Below are positions 1 through 8,143 of a stretch of DNA of 64,000 nt, piece by piece. Each line of letters begins with the position of its first letter. The stretch's first letter is position 1. The notes under the pieces were generated by a model that made no database searches, was not told the DNA's origin, and saw only the letters and a list, made by a program, of their open reading frames with translations. The translations under genes and the position numbers were made by a program. Origin of the DNA: RH-AL1 sp050013235 (GTDB lineage: Bacteria; Pseudomonadota; Alphaproteobacteria; Rhizobiales; Beijerinckiaceae); NCBI GenBank assembly GCA_050013235.1, contig JBEKFQ010000002.1:1-64000 (forward strand), read 5' to 3'.

Positions 1-117
1 CTTGGCCAAGGATCTTGAAGCCAAGACCAGAAAGGCGCTCGCGTTCCTCAAACTGGCGTCGATACGACTCATGATGCGAAAGCTGTGCAATCCTTGCTAA
101 ACTTTTCGAATGGACTC
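1..117 (+). mobile_element. Right end of an IS5-family insertion sequence (transposase C-terminal fragment plus inverted repeat)
   Basis: An open frame enters from the left edge (frame from base 2) and stops with TAA at 98-100. Its last residues, LASIRLMMRKLCNP, look like the C-terminus of IS5-family DDE transposases. After the stop, bases 94-117 read in reverse begin GAGTCC and contain AAAAGTTTAG, in the style of an IS5/IS1031-group terminal inverted repeat. TAA at 118-120 would fit the 3-bp target duplication of that group. The rest of the element lies outside the window, so intactness cannot be judged. The family call rests on recognition of a 32-residue tail. Confidence 0.5.
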
Positions 118-192
118 TAAGCTTCGCGAACGGCGAAGGTCTCCTCCTCCCGGCTTCGGTGATTCGAGGCATTTTGGGTTTTCTGGCTGGAT

Positions 193-1116
193 ATGACGTC
201 ATCTTATTCTCGCCCCATCCTTCGCTTCGCGCCATCTCCGAATGGCTATCTTCATCTTGGCCATGCCTATTCCGCGCTCATGAACGGATTGATCGCGCGA
301 GAGACGGGCGGGCGATTGCTCCTGCGGATGGAAGATATCGATTTCGCGCGTTGCCGGCCTGAATTCGAAACCGCGATCATGGAAGATTTGGAATGGCTGG
401 GCTTAAGCTGGGAACAGCCGGTCCGCCGCCAGGCCGAACATTTCCCCTTTTATGCCGAGGCGCTCGAGCGGCTGGAGAAGCGGGGCGTGGTTTACCCCTG
501 TTTTTGTTCCCGCGGGGATATCATGACGGCCGTCTCCTATAAGAAGGATTGGCCGCGCGATCCCGATGGCACGCCGCTTTATCCCGGCCTTTGCCGCCAT
601 CTTTCGCGGGGAAGCCGCGCCCAGCGCCTCGCCCACGGAGAGAAGGCGAGTTACCGTCTGGACATGGAGCGCGCTTTGGCCGCCGTCGCGGATCGTCTGG
701 TCTGGACCGAATTTCGCGACGGATCGATGGGCCGCGAGGAGCGCGCCGTGCCCGAGGTCTGGGGGGACGCGGTTTTGTCGCGCAAGGATATTGCCACGAG
801 TTATCATATGGCCGTGGTCGTCGACGACGCCTTTCAAGGCGTGACCGACGTCGTGCGCGGCGAGGATCTTTTCATGGCGACGAGCCTACACCGCCTTTTG
901 CAGGTTCTTTTGGGCCTGCCCGCGCCCTTTTATCACCACCATCGGTTGCTACGAGATGCCATGGGTCAGAAACTGTCGAAAAGCTCGAGGGCGCAGCCGT
1001 TGCGGGCCTTCCGGCAGGATGGGTGGAGCGTTCAAGACGTGGTTGCCAAGATCGATCTTCCCGTTGCCGCCATGGGTAATGCGCTTACTTCCGTGGGCCA
1101 GATCATCCGGCCTTGA
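193..1116 (+). CDS. gluQRS: Glutamyl-Q tRNA(Asp) synthetase
   Basis: This 307-residue protein is a truncated GluRS-like class I synthetase that charges the queuosine at position 34 of tRNA-Asp with glutamate. The HIGH signature appears as HLGH at residues 21-24, after RFAPSPNGYL. The KMSKS equivalent is KLSKS at 260-264. The zinc site characteristic of GluQ is present: C103, C105, Y130 and C134. The protein lacks the C-terminal anticodon-binding domain of GluRS, and its length is normal for the family. ATG at 193 gives the expected short N-terminus before the Rossmann fold. It appears to be monocistronic, between an IS remnant and a secreted-protein gene. Confidence 0.93.
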   Translation: MTSSYSRPILRFAPSPNGYLHLGHAYSALMNGLIARETGGRLLLRMEDIDFARCRPEFETAIMEDLEWLGLSWEQPVRRQAEHFPFYAEALERLEKRGVVYPCFCSRGDIMTAVSYKKDWPRDPDGTPLYPGLCRHLSRGSRAQRLAHGEKASYRLDMERALAAVADRLVWTEFRDGSMGREERAVPEVWGDAVLSRKDIATSYHMAVVVDDAFQGVTDVVRGEDLFMATSLHRLLQVLLGLPAPFYHHHRLLRDAMGQKLSKSSRAQPLRAFRQDGWSVQDVVAKIDLPVAAMGNALTSVGQIIRP

Positions 1117-1198
1117 CCGAAACTGTTGCGGCGAAACCATAGTTGCGCCGCCTTTAGTCTCCACACTAAAAAGTGATCCGGGATGAAAAGGATATGCG

Positions 1199-1858
1199 AT
1201 GAAAGCCTATATCGGAGCTGTGATGTTCGGCGCGCTTGCCGCTGGACCTGCGTTTGCGGGGCCTCCCGAGGATGCCGCGAGCATCCATCGCGTTTTTGAT
1301 ATTGTGCGTGAGGGGTCTCAAATCGGGACCAATACGATGGATCTCTCGCGGCAGGGCGAAATCACCACCGTCAAAGTTGCCACGCATATCTTGGTCAAGG
1401 TGATGTTCGTGAACGCCTACCGTTACGAGCATAGCGAAACCGCGAGTTTCCGGGGCAATGAGCTCGTGTCGTTTTCCTCGACAACGGACGATAACGGCAC
1501 CAGCCACAAGGTTGCCGCGTATGAGAGCGCAGGCAAGCTTCTGTTGAAGGTTGATGGCGATGAATCGGAAGTCCCGAAGGATATCTATCCCGCGATAATT
1601 TTCAGCCCCGATATCGGTGCCAAGCCGCTCCTTTTTGATCCCGGCAACGGGAAGCGTCTTTCCGCGAAGGCCGAAGATCTCGGCAAGGAACACGTGACCG
1701 TTCACGGAGCGCAGCAAGAATTACGTCACATTAAACTCAGTGGCCAATTTGATCGTGACCTCTGGTTCGACCGGGATGGCTTGGTGAAAATGACGATGTT
1801 GGGCTCGGATCGTTCGAAAATTTCATCCGAGCTTCGTTTGTCCACCGCGGAACGTTAA
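1199..1858 (+). CDS. Periplasmic DUF6134 family protein
   Basis: The 219-residue protein starts with a cleavable signal peptide (a hydrophobic stretch ending PAFAG near residue 21), so it is probably periplasmic. The mature part is beta-rich and carries the DUF6134-style pattern: a 'V..G..IG' strand (REGSQIGTNTMDL), a long middle strand set, and a C-terminal LWFDRDGLVKM segment. The family has no established function and somewhat resembles lipoprotein-localisation beta-barrel folds. The start is preceded by AAAGGAT. Nothing nearby suggests a partner. Confidence 0.72.
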   Translation: MKAYIGAVMFGALAAGPAFAGPPEDAASIHRVFDIVREGSQIGTNTMDLSRQGEITTVKVATHILVKVMFVNAYRYEHSETASFRGNELVSFSSTTDDNGTSHKVAAYESAGKLLLKVDGDESEVPKDIYPAIIFSPDIGAKPLLFDPGNGKRLSAKAEDLGKEHVTVHGAQQELRHIKLSGQFDRDLWFDRDGLVKMTMLGSDRSKISSELRLSTAER

Positions 1859-2204
1859 GGCGTTTCCCCCTCGGTGGGATAGCCGGCGCGATGAGAACGT
1901 GCTCGGCGGGATAAATCGCGACGATGATCTCCGCGAAGGATGCGGCCGGCTTGATCCGGCTGCGTGCTAGTTTCGAAAATACCATATCTTTCAAATGATG
2001 AGCCGCCATGTCCCGGCGCCGGACGCACGTGCGGAATAAGCGCTTGCGCGGAGATTTGGCCGCGTGCGCATGAAGCCGCGTTAACGATGAAACGGCATAA
2101 ATTGCCTATCCCATCGTTTCATCAGGAGATTTCCGGCGAAATCGGGATCCGTAGAGACTTGGTTTACCTCCCCTGATTATTCTGTCTGGAATGTGACGTT
2201 GCCG
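1859..2204. other. Intergenic region, no gene recognised
   Basis: Short open frames on both strands here have no recognisable domains, convincing ribosome binding sites or family similarity. The region runs into a dispersed palindromic element at 2205-2283 and then 170 bases of leader before cheW. Confidence 0.5.
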
Positions 2205-2283
2205 TCAGAGCGCTTTCCGCTTTGGCGGAGTCACCCAAGCGGCAACAAATCGCTTTCTTACTAAGGAGTTAGAGCGTGCTCTG
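2205..2283 (-). repeat. Copy A of the TAGAGC-type intergenic palindromic element
   Basis: Read on the minus strand it starts AGAGCACGCTCTAA, continues with TTAGTAAGAAAGCG, and ends in a CTTGGGTGACTCCGCC-type hairpin and an AGCGCTCTGA tail. The same order of motifs is found at 14903-15018, 45607-45720 and elsewhere in the window. It lies in the spacer upstream of cheW and abuts no stop codon. Confidence 0.65.
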
Positions 2284-2457
2284 GCCCGCGCTCCACAACG
2301 AGTGGCCGGTTTTGGCAGGTGCTTTTCGTTGATCTGGCGCGGCCGGGTGTTGAAGCGCGCCACGGGCTTTGGTTGAAGACTTCGTGTGTTGCAAAGCCTT
2401 TTTGGCGATGTGGCGCGGTAATCGTCTCTCGGGGCAGAGGCGGAAAGGTTGGATGAT

Positions 2458-2931
2458 ATGGCTGAGGTTGGCAAAGGCACGGGCGCCGCGGCGCGCGAAA
2501 TGATCACCTTCGTGATCGGGGCCCAAGAGTTCTGCGTCGACGTGATGGTCGTCCGGGAAATTCGGGTGTGGACACCGGCAACGCCCGTGGCCCATTCGCC
2601 GAGCTTCATGTGCGGCGTGATCAATCTGCGCGGAACCGTGTTGCCGATCATCGATTTCGCGGCCCGGCTCGGCTTTCCCCCCACCGAGGCCAATTCGCGC
2701 CATGCGATCCTGGTGGTTCAGATCCGGGATCAATCGATTGGGCTTCTCGTGGAAGGCGTCTCTGAAATCCTCACGATCAGCCAGGATATGATCCAGCCGA
2801 CCCCGGATGTCGCCTCGCAGCTCTCGAAGGATTTCGTGAGCGGTATCGTCGCCACCGAAGGGCGCATGATCAGCCTGATCTCGATCGACGCGCTCTTACC
2901 GCCGCGTCACGATCAAGAAGAAGCGGCATAA
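2458..2931 (+). CDS. cheW: Chemotaxis coupling protein CheW
   Basis: CheW links chemoreceptors to the histidine kinase CheA at the cytoplasmic face of receptor arrays. The 157-residue protein is a single CheW/SH3-like domain. Hallmarks are ITFVIGAQEFCVDVMVVREI at the N-terminus, then GVINLRGTVLPIIDFAARLG, ILVVQ.RDQSIGLLVEGVSEIL and a C-terminal GRMISLISID strand. A GGAAAGG ribosome site lies 9 bases before the ATG at 2458. An in-frame TTG at 2449 would add three residues but overlaps that site's spacing. No other chemotaxis gene is adjacent; a lone CheY lies at 38940. Confidence 0.9.
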   Translation: MAEVGKGTGAAAREMITFVIGAQEFCVDVMVVREIRVWTPATPVAHSPSFMCGVINLRGTVLPIIDFAARLGFPPTEANSRHAILVVQIRDQSIGLLVEGVSEILTISQDMIQPTPDVASQLSKDFVSGIVATEGRMISLISIDALLPPRHDQEEAA

Positions 2932-2966
2932 CAAAGGTTTGGTTGCGGGGGATATGGACGTGTCTT

Positions 2967-2990
2967 CCTTCTCCCGTTCGCGGGAGAAGG
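2967..2990. terminator. Hairpin between convergent cheW and cobM
   Basis: A perfect 10-bp stem, CCTTCTCCCG paired with CGGGAGAAGG, closes a TTCG tetraloop. It sits between the 3' ends of cheW (plus) and cobM (minus). There is no T-tract on either side, so termination is inferred from position. The sequence also resembles a palindrome common in Rhizobiales intergenic DNA. Confidence 0.45.
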
Positions 2991-3018
2991 AGTTGGAAAG
3001 CCCGTTCGTTTCAAAACT

Positions 3019-3768
3019 TCATCGAAACCGCCGCCGGTAGTCTGTATCATAAAGTGCGCTGTCCCGGAATTCCTCCGCCCCCAGCGCCGGTCCCACCAGG
3101 ATCAACCCGGTGCGTTCGACGGGGTCCGCCGCCATCAGCCCGGCAATCGTCGCCAGCGTGCCCTTGACGACCCGCTCCCGCGGCCAAGAGGCCCAGGCGA
3201 CCACGGCCACGGGGCAGTCTTCGCCGTAGAAGGGCAGGAGATCCGCAACCACCTTGCCGAGAACATGGATCGAGAGGTGGATGGCGAGCGTCGCGCCGGT
3301 CGCGGCGAAGGCGGCAAGCGTCTCGCGTTCCGGCATGGAGGAGGCGCGGCCTGGGGTCCGTGTCAGCACCACGCTTTGCGCGACTTCGGGCAATGTGAGT
3401 TCTCGGCGTAGCGCGGCGGCCGCGGCCGCGAAAGCCGGCACGCCGGGCGTCACGGTGTAAGCGATGCCGAGCCTGTCGAGCCGCCGCATTTGCTCGCCCA
3501 CGGCGCTCCAAATCGAAAGATCGCCGGAGTGAAGCCGCGCGACGTCGTGCCCCGCCTCATTCGCCGCGACAAATTCCGCGACAATGCCTTCGAGATCGAG
3601 AGCCGCCGTGTCGACGATCCGCGCGCCGGGCGGACAATGGTCGAGCAAAGCGGCGGGCACCAGCGAGCCCGCATAAAGACAGACCGGAGAGCTTGCGATG
3701 AGATCGCGGCCCCGGAGGGTGATGAGATCGGGCGCGCCTGGCCCGGCGCCGATGAAGTGAACCGTCAT
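3019..3768 (-). CDS. cobM: Precorrin-4 C11-methyltransferase
   Basis: CobM transfers a methyl group from SAM to C-11 of precorrin-4, giving precorrin-5 in the aerobic cobalamin pathway. The 249-residue protein has the tetrapyrrole methyltransferase fold: the N-terminal SAM loop VHFIGAGPGAPDLITLRG, YAGSLVP, LHSGDLSIW around residue 80 and YTVTPGVPAFAAAAA near 105. Length is normal for the family. Its ATG overlaps the cobE stop codon as ATGA (3765-3768), so the two are probably translationally coupled. It is the last gene of the cobL-cobE-cobM set. Confidence 0.95.
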   Translation of the reverse strand: MTVHFIGAGPGAPDLITLRGRDLIASSPVCLYAGSLVPAALLDHCPPGARIVDTAALDLEGIVAEFVAANEAGHDVARLHSGDLSIWSAVGEQMRRLDRLGIAYTVTPGVPAFAAAAAALRRELTLPEVAQSVVLTRTPGRASSMPERETLAAFAATGATLAIHLSIHVLGKVVADLLPFYGEDCPVAVVAWASWPRERVVKGTLATIAGLMAADPVERTGLILVGPALGAEEFRDSALYDTDYRRRFR

Positions 3769-4139
3769 GATGGGGCTCCGGCGATAGCGCAGGTGGCGCT
3801 CGCCGAGGCGCGGCGCGTCACCAGCAAAATCGCGCCTTGTCCCGCGCCGGCCAAAGCCGCCGTCTCCGCGATGGAGGGCAGGCCGTACATTTCTTCCACC
3901 CGGCGCGAATGGAACCTCGCCTCGACCGCCACCCCTTGCAACGTGGCTTTATCGAGAAACACGAGAGGCAGCTCTAGTTCTGCCGCGGCTTGTTCAAGCC
4001 CCCGCTCGCCCCTTTTTTCAGCTATGGTGAAAAGCCCCTGCGCAAGCGTGCCCGGCACGGATTTGAGCGCCTCGCGGATCAAGGCGACAATTTCATCCGC
4101 CGGACAGCCCTTGCGGCATCCCGCGCCAATCGCGATCAT
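3765..4139 (-). CDS. cobE: Cobalamin biosynthesis protein CobE (CbiG C-terminal-like)
   Basis: CobE is a small protein of the aerobic B12 pathway related to the C-terminal domain of CbiG. The 124-residue reading starts MIAIGAGCRKGCPADEI, the typical family N-terminus. It ends with GQGAILLVTRRASASATCAIA. I chose the ATG at 4139 because it forms an ATGA overlap with the cobL stop (4136-4138). An in-frame ATG at 4157 would add six residues. Its exact biochemical role is not settled in the family; a role in cobinamide or precorrin handling is only inferred. Confidence 0.88.
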   Translation of the reverse strand: MIAIGAGCRKGCPADEIVALIREALKSVPGTLAQGLFTIAEKRGERGLEQAAAELELPLVFLDKATLQGVAVEARFHSRRVEEMYGLPSIAETAALAGAGQGAILLVTRRASASATCAIAGAPS

Positions 4140-5359
4140 GGTTTGGTTATCGCCCATTGTGTCACCGGCATAGCGGGACGCCAGCCGTGGAATCCGCCGA
4201 TCTTATCCGCTCGCGCCACCGCAATCGAGGTGAGATCCCCGCCTTGCGCCGAAAAACGCGCGATGAGCAAAGCTTGGGTCTCGATGGTCACGGCATTCAC
4301 CACGAGACGTCCGCCGGGGCCTAAAGCGGCATAGGCCATGTCCAGAAGCGGGCCGGAGCCGGATCCGCCGCCGATGAATATGGCATCGGGCCCCGTCAGT
4401 CCGGTTAAAGCCTCGGGCGCGTGGCCCGTGACGAGGCTGAGATCCGGCACCCCGAACCAAGCGGCATTCCGGGCAATGCGGGCCGCGCGGGAGGCATCCT
4501 TTTCGATCGCTGTCGCGCGGTTGGCGGGATCGAGCAGCATCCATTCGATGGCAATCGAACCGGCGCCCGCGCCGACGTCCCACAAATGATCGCCCCGGCG
4601 CGGCGCCAAGGCGGCGAGCGTCATGGCGCGAATTTCGCGCTTGGTGATCTGACCGTCGTTCTCGAACCAATCGTCGGGCAGGCCGGTGCCGAGCGGAACG
4701 ATGCGCGCGCCGGGATCGGCCGCAACTTCAATCGCGACAATGTTCAGGGGATCGCCCGGCACCGCGTCGAAATCCGCGGCTTGCGCGGAAAAGTGCCGCT
4801 CCCGCGCGCCGCCCAAGGCTTCCAAGACATGCAGGCGCGAGGCGCCAAATCCGCGTTCGCGCAGCAGCGCCGCGATGCGCCCCGGTGTCGTTTCGTCCCA
4901 GGCTAGGCTGAGAATTTGGGCGCCGGGGTGAAGATGGGGTATGAGCCGCAGGAGATCGCGGCCGTGCACCGAAACCAATCGGCAGGCTTGCAGAGACCAT
5001 CCGAGCCGCGCCGCGGCCAGGCTAAAGCTCGAGGGCGCGGGCAGACAGACCATTTCGCTCAACGGAATTTGTTCGCAGAGCAGGCTGCCGACGCCATAGA
5101 AGAACGGATCGCCCGAGGCGAGCACGCAGACCGGCGAGCCCCGGCGGGCGATAATGGCGGGAATCGCGGACGCGAGCGGAGAGGGCCACGCAAGCGTTTC
5201 CGCCGTCAACGGCCCCGCCAGCGCCAGATGGCGGGCACCACCGACGACAAGCTCTGCTTGCGCAAGTAACGTCCGCGCGGCATGGGAGAGACCATCGGCG
5301 CCATCCTCGCCAATGCCGACGAGCGAGAGCCAGGGTTCTGAGGGAGGAAATCGTGTCAT
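4136..5359 (-). CDS. cobL: Precorrin-6Y C5,15-methyltransferase (decarboxylating)
   Basis: CobL methylates C-5 and C-15 of precorrin-6B and decarboxylates the acetate side chain to give precorrin-8. The 407-residue protein is a CbiE-CbiT fusion. The N-terminal tetrapyrrole methylase half begins LSLVGIGEDGADGLS. The C-terminal half is a Rossmann methyltransferase with HLWDVGAGAGSIAIEW. The open frame continues upstream, but that extension is arginine-rich and lies over cobK. ATG at 5359 gives the family N-terminus. The start overlaps the cobK start by 7 bp head-to-head, which is unusual. It is followed by cobE in ATGA overlap. Confidence 0.94.
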   Translation of the reverse strand: MTRFPPSEPWLSLVGIGEDGADGLSHAARTLLAQAELVVGGARHLALAGPLTAETLAWPSPLASAIPAIIARRGSPVCVLASGDPFFYGVGSLLCEQIPLSEMVCLPAPSSFSLAAARLGWSLQACRLVSVHGRDLLRLIPHLHPGAQILSLAWDETTPGRIAALLRERGFGASRLHVLEALGGARERHFSAQAADFDAVPGDPLNIVAIEVAADPGARIVPLGTGLPDDWFENDGQITKREIRAMTLAALAPRRGDHLWDVGAGAGSIAIEWMLLDPANRATAIEKDASRAARIARNAAWFGVPDLSLVTGHAPEALTGLTGPDAIFIGGGSGSGPLLDMAYAALGPGGRLVVNAVTIETQALLIARFSAQGGDLTSIAVARADKIGGFHGWRPAMPVTQWAITKP

Positions 5360-6138
5360 TGGAACCTCGAGCGCAACGCTTGCGTGTCTTGATCCTCGGC
5401 GGGTCGAGCGAGTCCTCCGCCTTGGCGCGGGCTCTCGCGGGGCGCTCGTCGATCGATGCGGTCTTGTCGCTGGCCGGCCGCACGGCCGCGCCCGTTTCGC
5501 TGCCGCTGCTTGTGCGGACCGGGGGCTTCGGCGGGATCCCTGGATTGGTGAATTATCTCCGCGCCAGCGCAATCGATGTCATGGTCGATGCCACGCATCC
5601 TTTCGCGGAGCGAATGTCCGGCAATGCCCAAGCGGCGGCCGAGCAAACCGGGATCCCGCTGATCCGCCTGACGCGCCCCGCCTGGCAGGCGCAAGAGGGC
5701 GACCGTTGGACCGAGGTGGCGGATATGCGCGCCGCGGCGGAGGCTTTGGGCGAAATCCCGCGCCGTGTGTTTTTGACGGTGGGACGGTTGCAGCTCGCGG
5801 CCTTTGCGCGCGCGCCCCAGCACTTTTATCTCGTGCGCACCATCGATCCCGTGGGCGCCGGGCATGGCTTGCGCGCGGCTTGCTTCATCGAGGCGCGCGG
5901 CCCTTTCGTAACGGCGGACGAGGAACGTTTGATGCGGGAGCATGGCGTCGAGGTTCTGGTCACGAAAAATAGCGGCGGCACGGCCTCCGCGGGCAAGCTC
6001 GAGGCCGCGCGCCGGCTTGGACTGCCGGTCGTTCTCGTGCGCCAACCCGCCGGGAGGCAGGCGGCGATGAGCGATATTGCCGAGGTGATCGCGGCGCTCG
6101 AGGCTCATCATAGGCTCCCCGCGCTGCGCGGCGTGTAG
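5353..6138 (+). CDS. cobK: Precorrin-6A reductase
   Basis: CobK reduces precorrin-6A to precorrin-6B with NADPH. The 261-residue protein begins with LRVLILGGSSESSALARAL, the family nucleotide-binding N-terminus. VDATHPFAERMSGNAQ near residue 78 and TVGRLQLAAFA and VLVTKNSGGTASAGKLEAAR further on are signature segments. The start is GTG at 5353 behind AGGGAGGAAA. It is the only plus-strand gene in the cob block. It overlaps cobL at its 5' end (7 bp) and cobJ at its 3' end (31 bp), so it needs its own promoter inside cobL. Confidence 0.94.
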   Translation: MSLEPRAQRLRVLILGGSSESSALARALAGRSSIDAVLSLAGRTAAPVSLPLLVRTGGFGGIPGLVNYLRASAIDVMVDATHPFAERMSGNAQAAAEQTGIPLIRLTRPAWQAQEGDRWTEVADMRAAAEALGEIPRRVFLTVGRLQLAAFARAPQHFYLVRTIDPVGAGHGLRAACFIEARGPFVTADEERLMREHGVEVLVTKNSGGTASAGKLEAARRLGLPVVLVRQPAGRQAAMSDIAEVIAALEAHHRLPALRGV

Positions 6139-6869
6139 ACGAAAGGCGCGAGGCCTGGCCGCTCGATAAGCCGCGTTTCGTTGGAGCCGATCAGCACCAG
6201 CGTGCTCATATCCGCGCGCGCGGGATCGGCTTCCGCCAATGTCGTGATGTGGACCGCCTCGCCGGGCCGCCCGATCGCGCGGGCGAAAATCACCGCCGTG
6301 TTTCCAGCCTTCGCCGCGCGGAGAACGGCAAAGGCTTCGTGGATGTCATCGGGGCGCGCTTTCGAGGCGGGATTGTAAAGCGCAATGACGAAATCGGCTT
6401 CGGCCGCGGCCTTGATTCGTTTGATCACCAAGGGAAATGGCTTGAGATTTCCGGAGAGGGAGATGGCGCAGAAATCATGCCCCAGCGGCGCTCCGAGACG
6501 CGCGGCCGCGGCCTGCATCGCCGATATGCCGGGGCAGACGGTGATGTCGAGACCGCGCCATTCCGGGTTCCCTGCCTCGATCGCCTCGAAGACGGCCGCC
6601 GCCATCGCGAAAATACCGGGATCTCCGCCGGAAACGACGACGACGCGGTGCCCCCTGGCGGTGAGCTCGAGCGCATGGCGCGCCCGGTCGAGTTCGACGC
6701 GATTGTCGCTGGCGTGGAATCTTTGGCCAGGGGAAGGCGTGAGCCGCGCGAGATAGGGGGCATAGCCGATGAGATCGGTTGCCTGCGCCAGCGCCGCCGT
6801 GACTTCGGGCGTGATCCAGCTTTCGTGCCCCGGCCCGAGACCTGCGATATGGAGTGTGCCCACGCTCAT
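6108..6869 (-). CDS. cobJ: Precorrin-3B C17-methyltransferase
   Basis: CobJ methylates C-17 of precorrin-3B and drives ring contraction to precorrin-4. The 253-residue tetrapyrrole methylase has GLGPGHESWITPEV at the N-terminus, LIGYAPYL, VVVSGGDPGIFAMAAAVFE near residue 80, CPGISAMQAAAARLGAPLGHD, and ALYNPASKARP in the second half. Its ATG overlaps the cobG stop as ATGA (6866-6869). The last 31 bp overlap the end of cobK on the other strand. It closes the riboswitch-led cobW-cobN-cobG-cobJ run. Confidence 0.95.
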   Translation of the reverse strand: MSVGTLHIAGLGPGHESWITPEVTAALAQATDLIGYAPYLARLTPSPGQRFHASDNRVELDRARHALELTARGHRVVVVSGGDPGIFAMAAAVFEAIEAGNPEWRGLDITVCPGISAMQAAAARLGAPLGHDFCAISLSGNLKPFPLVIKRIKAAAEADFVIALYNPASKARPDDIHEAFAVLRAAKAGNTAVIFARAIGRPGEAVHITTLAEADPARADMSTLVLIGSNETRLIERPGLAPFVYTPRSAGSL

Positions 6870-8143
6870 GCCCGTCTCCTTAGCGCGATAATGGCGGCTC
6901 GCGCGCTGTCGAGATCGAGATCGCGTTTCAAGGGAATGTCCGAGGCCCTACCGTTTTCGATCAAATCATAAAGGCCGTCCCGGCCCACTAGGGTAATCGC
7001 GGTCCGGCTTGCCTTGGCGCAGCCCTTTTGGCAGCCGGACACGTGAATGGCGATGGCCGCGCCTTCGAAATAGGGCAGGGTCTCGCAGAGCGCTTCGGCG
7101 TCGGCATGCGTCGGCATCGAGGCGTGTTCGCAACCTGCCTGGCCCGCGCAGGCCGCGATCCGCAGCCGGGCATCGCTTGGATCGAGAATGAAACCAGCAG
7201 CGACGAGGCGGTTGTCGCGGGGTATCGACCGGACATTCGGCAAGAGGAGACAACGCCAGGGTGTCAGACGCAATTCGCCGTTTCCGGATTCGTCCGCGCT
7301 ATTCGCGGCGGCGCGCAGCATTTGATGATCGAGCCGTCCAAACGGCGCCGCTATGCCAAGCGCGGGGTAAGCGTCAGCGGCCGCCGATCCCACCGGCGGC
7401 GGATTTAAAATGGCGCCGCTATAGGGCAAACGCGGCGCGCCGCCGTCCCCGCCGAAGGCCCGCGCGGTTTGGTAGCGTCCCAATCGTTCGATCAAGCCTT
7501 CCATGCGCCGGACGCGCGGGTGTGTTTTTTCCGCGAGCGTGAGGAACGTGCGGCCGATCCAATTGGCTGCCTCGACGATTTCGCCAGCCGCGCAAAAGCC
7601 AAGCGGTTCGGCGTGGTCCCGGGTGCCGCCGAGCCCAATCCAGAACCGCCAGGACATATCCTCGCGGACGGCATCGAAACGCACATCGGCCGGAACGCCG
7701 GCGAGCGAGGGATCGCCGCCATCGTCGATGAGGAAGCCGAATTTGCCCGGCAAGGCATGAAGGGCAGGGTCGCGCGTAAGCCGCGCTTCGAGCGCCGCGA
7801 CAAGAGGGCCAATATCCAAACCACCGCCGAGGCCAGCCAGCGGGCTCGCGATCACGTTGCGAACGGCTTCGCCCGCGGGATCATCGTCGAGAAGATCGAG
7901 ATCGGCCAAGGCGTCGAGGAGGGGCGCCAGATCGCTTTCGCCGATGCCGCGCATTTGCAAGTTCGCGCGGGCGGACAGATCGAACAGCCCATTGCCGTAA
8001 AATTCCGCTAGGGCGGCGAGCGCGCGCGCTTTGTCCGCGCCGAGTCGGCCGCCGGTGATGCGCAGCCGGACGAGAAGTCCATCCCGCGCCATCATCGGCC
8101 GCAGCGCGCCCGGACACCAGCCTTTGCGCAGATTCTCTTTCAT
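6866..8143 (-). CDS. cobG: Precorrin-3B synthase
   Basis: CobG is an iron-sulfur monooxygenase that hydroxylates precorrin-3A at C-20 and forms the gamma-lactone; its presence marks the oxygen-dependent cobalamin route. The 425-residue protein is related to sulfite/nitrite reductases. Cluster ligands are visible as C332-x5-C338 and C371-x3-C375 (ACAGQAGCEH and SGCQKGCAK). The N-terminus carries the ferredoxin-reductase-like segment GWCPGALRPMMARDGLLVRLR. The start ATG at 8143 overlaps the cobN stop as ATGA. An upstream extension of the frame runs through cobN and is not used. Confidence 0.94.
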   Translation of the reverse strand: MKENLRKGWCPGALRPMMARDGLLVRLRITGGRLGADKARALAALAEFYGNGLFDLSARANLQMRGIGESDLAPLLDALADLDLLDDDPAGEAVRNVIASPLAGLGGGLDIGPLVAALEARLTRDPALHALPGKFGFLIDDGGDPSLAGVPADVRFDAVREDMSWRFWIGLGGTRDHAEPLGFCAAGEIVEAANWIGRTFLTLAEKTHPRVRRMEGLIERLGRYQTARAFGGDGGAPRLPYSGAILNPPPVGSAAADAYPALGIAAPFGRLDHQMLRAAANSADESGNGELRLTPWRCLLLPNVRSIPRDNRLVAAGFILDPSDARLRIAACAGQAGCEHASMPTHADAEALCETLPYFEGAAIAIHVSGCQKGCAKASRTAITLVGRDGLYDLIENGRASDIPLKRDLDLDSARAAIIALRRRA

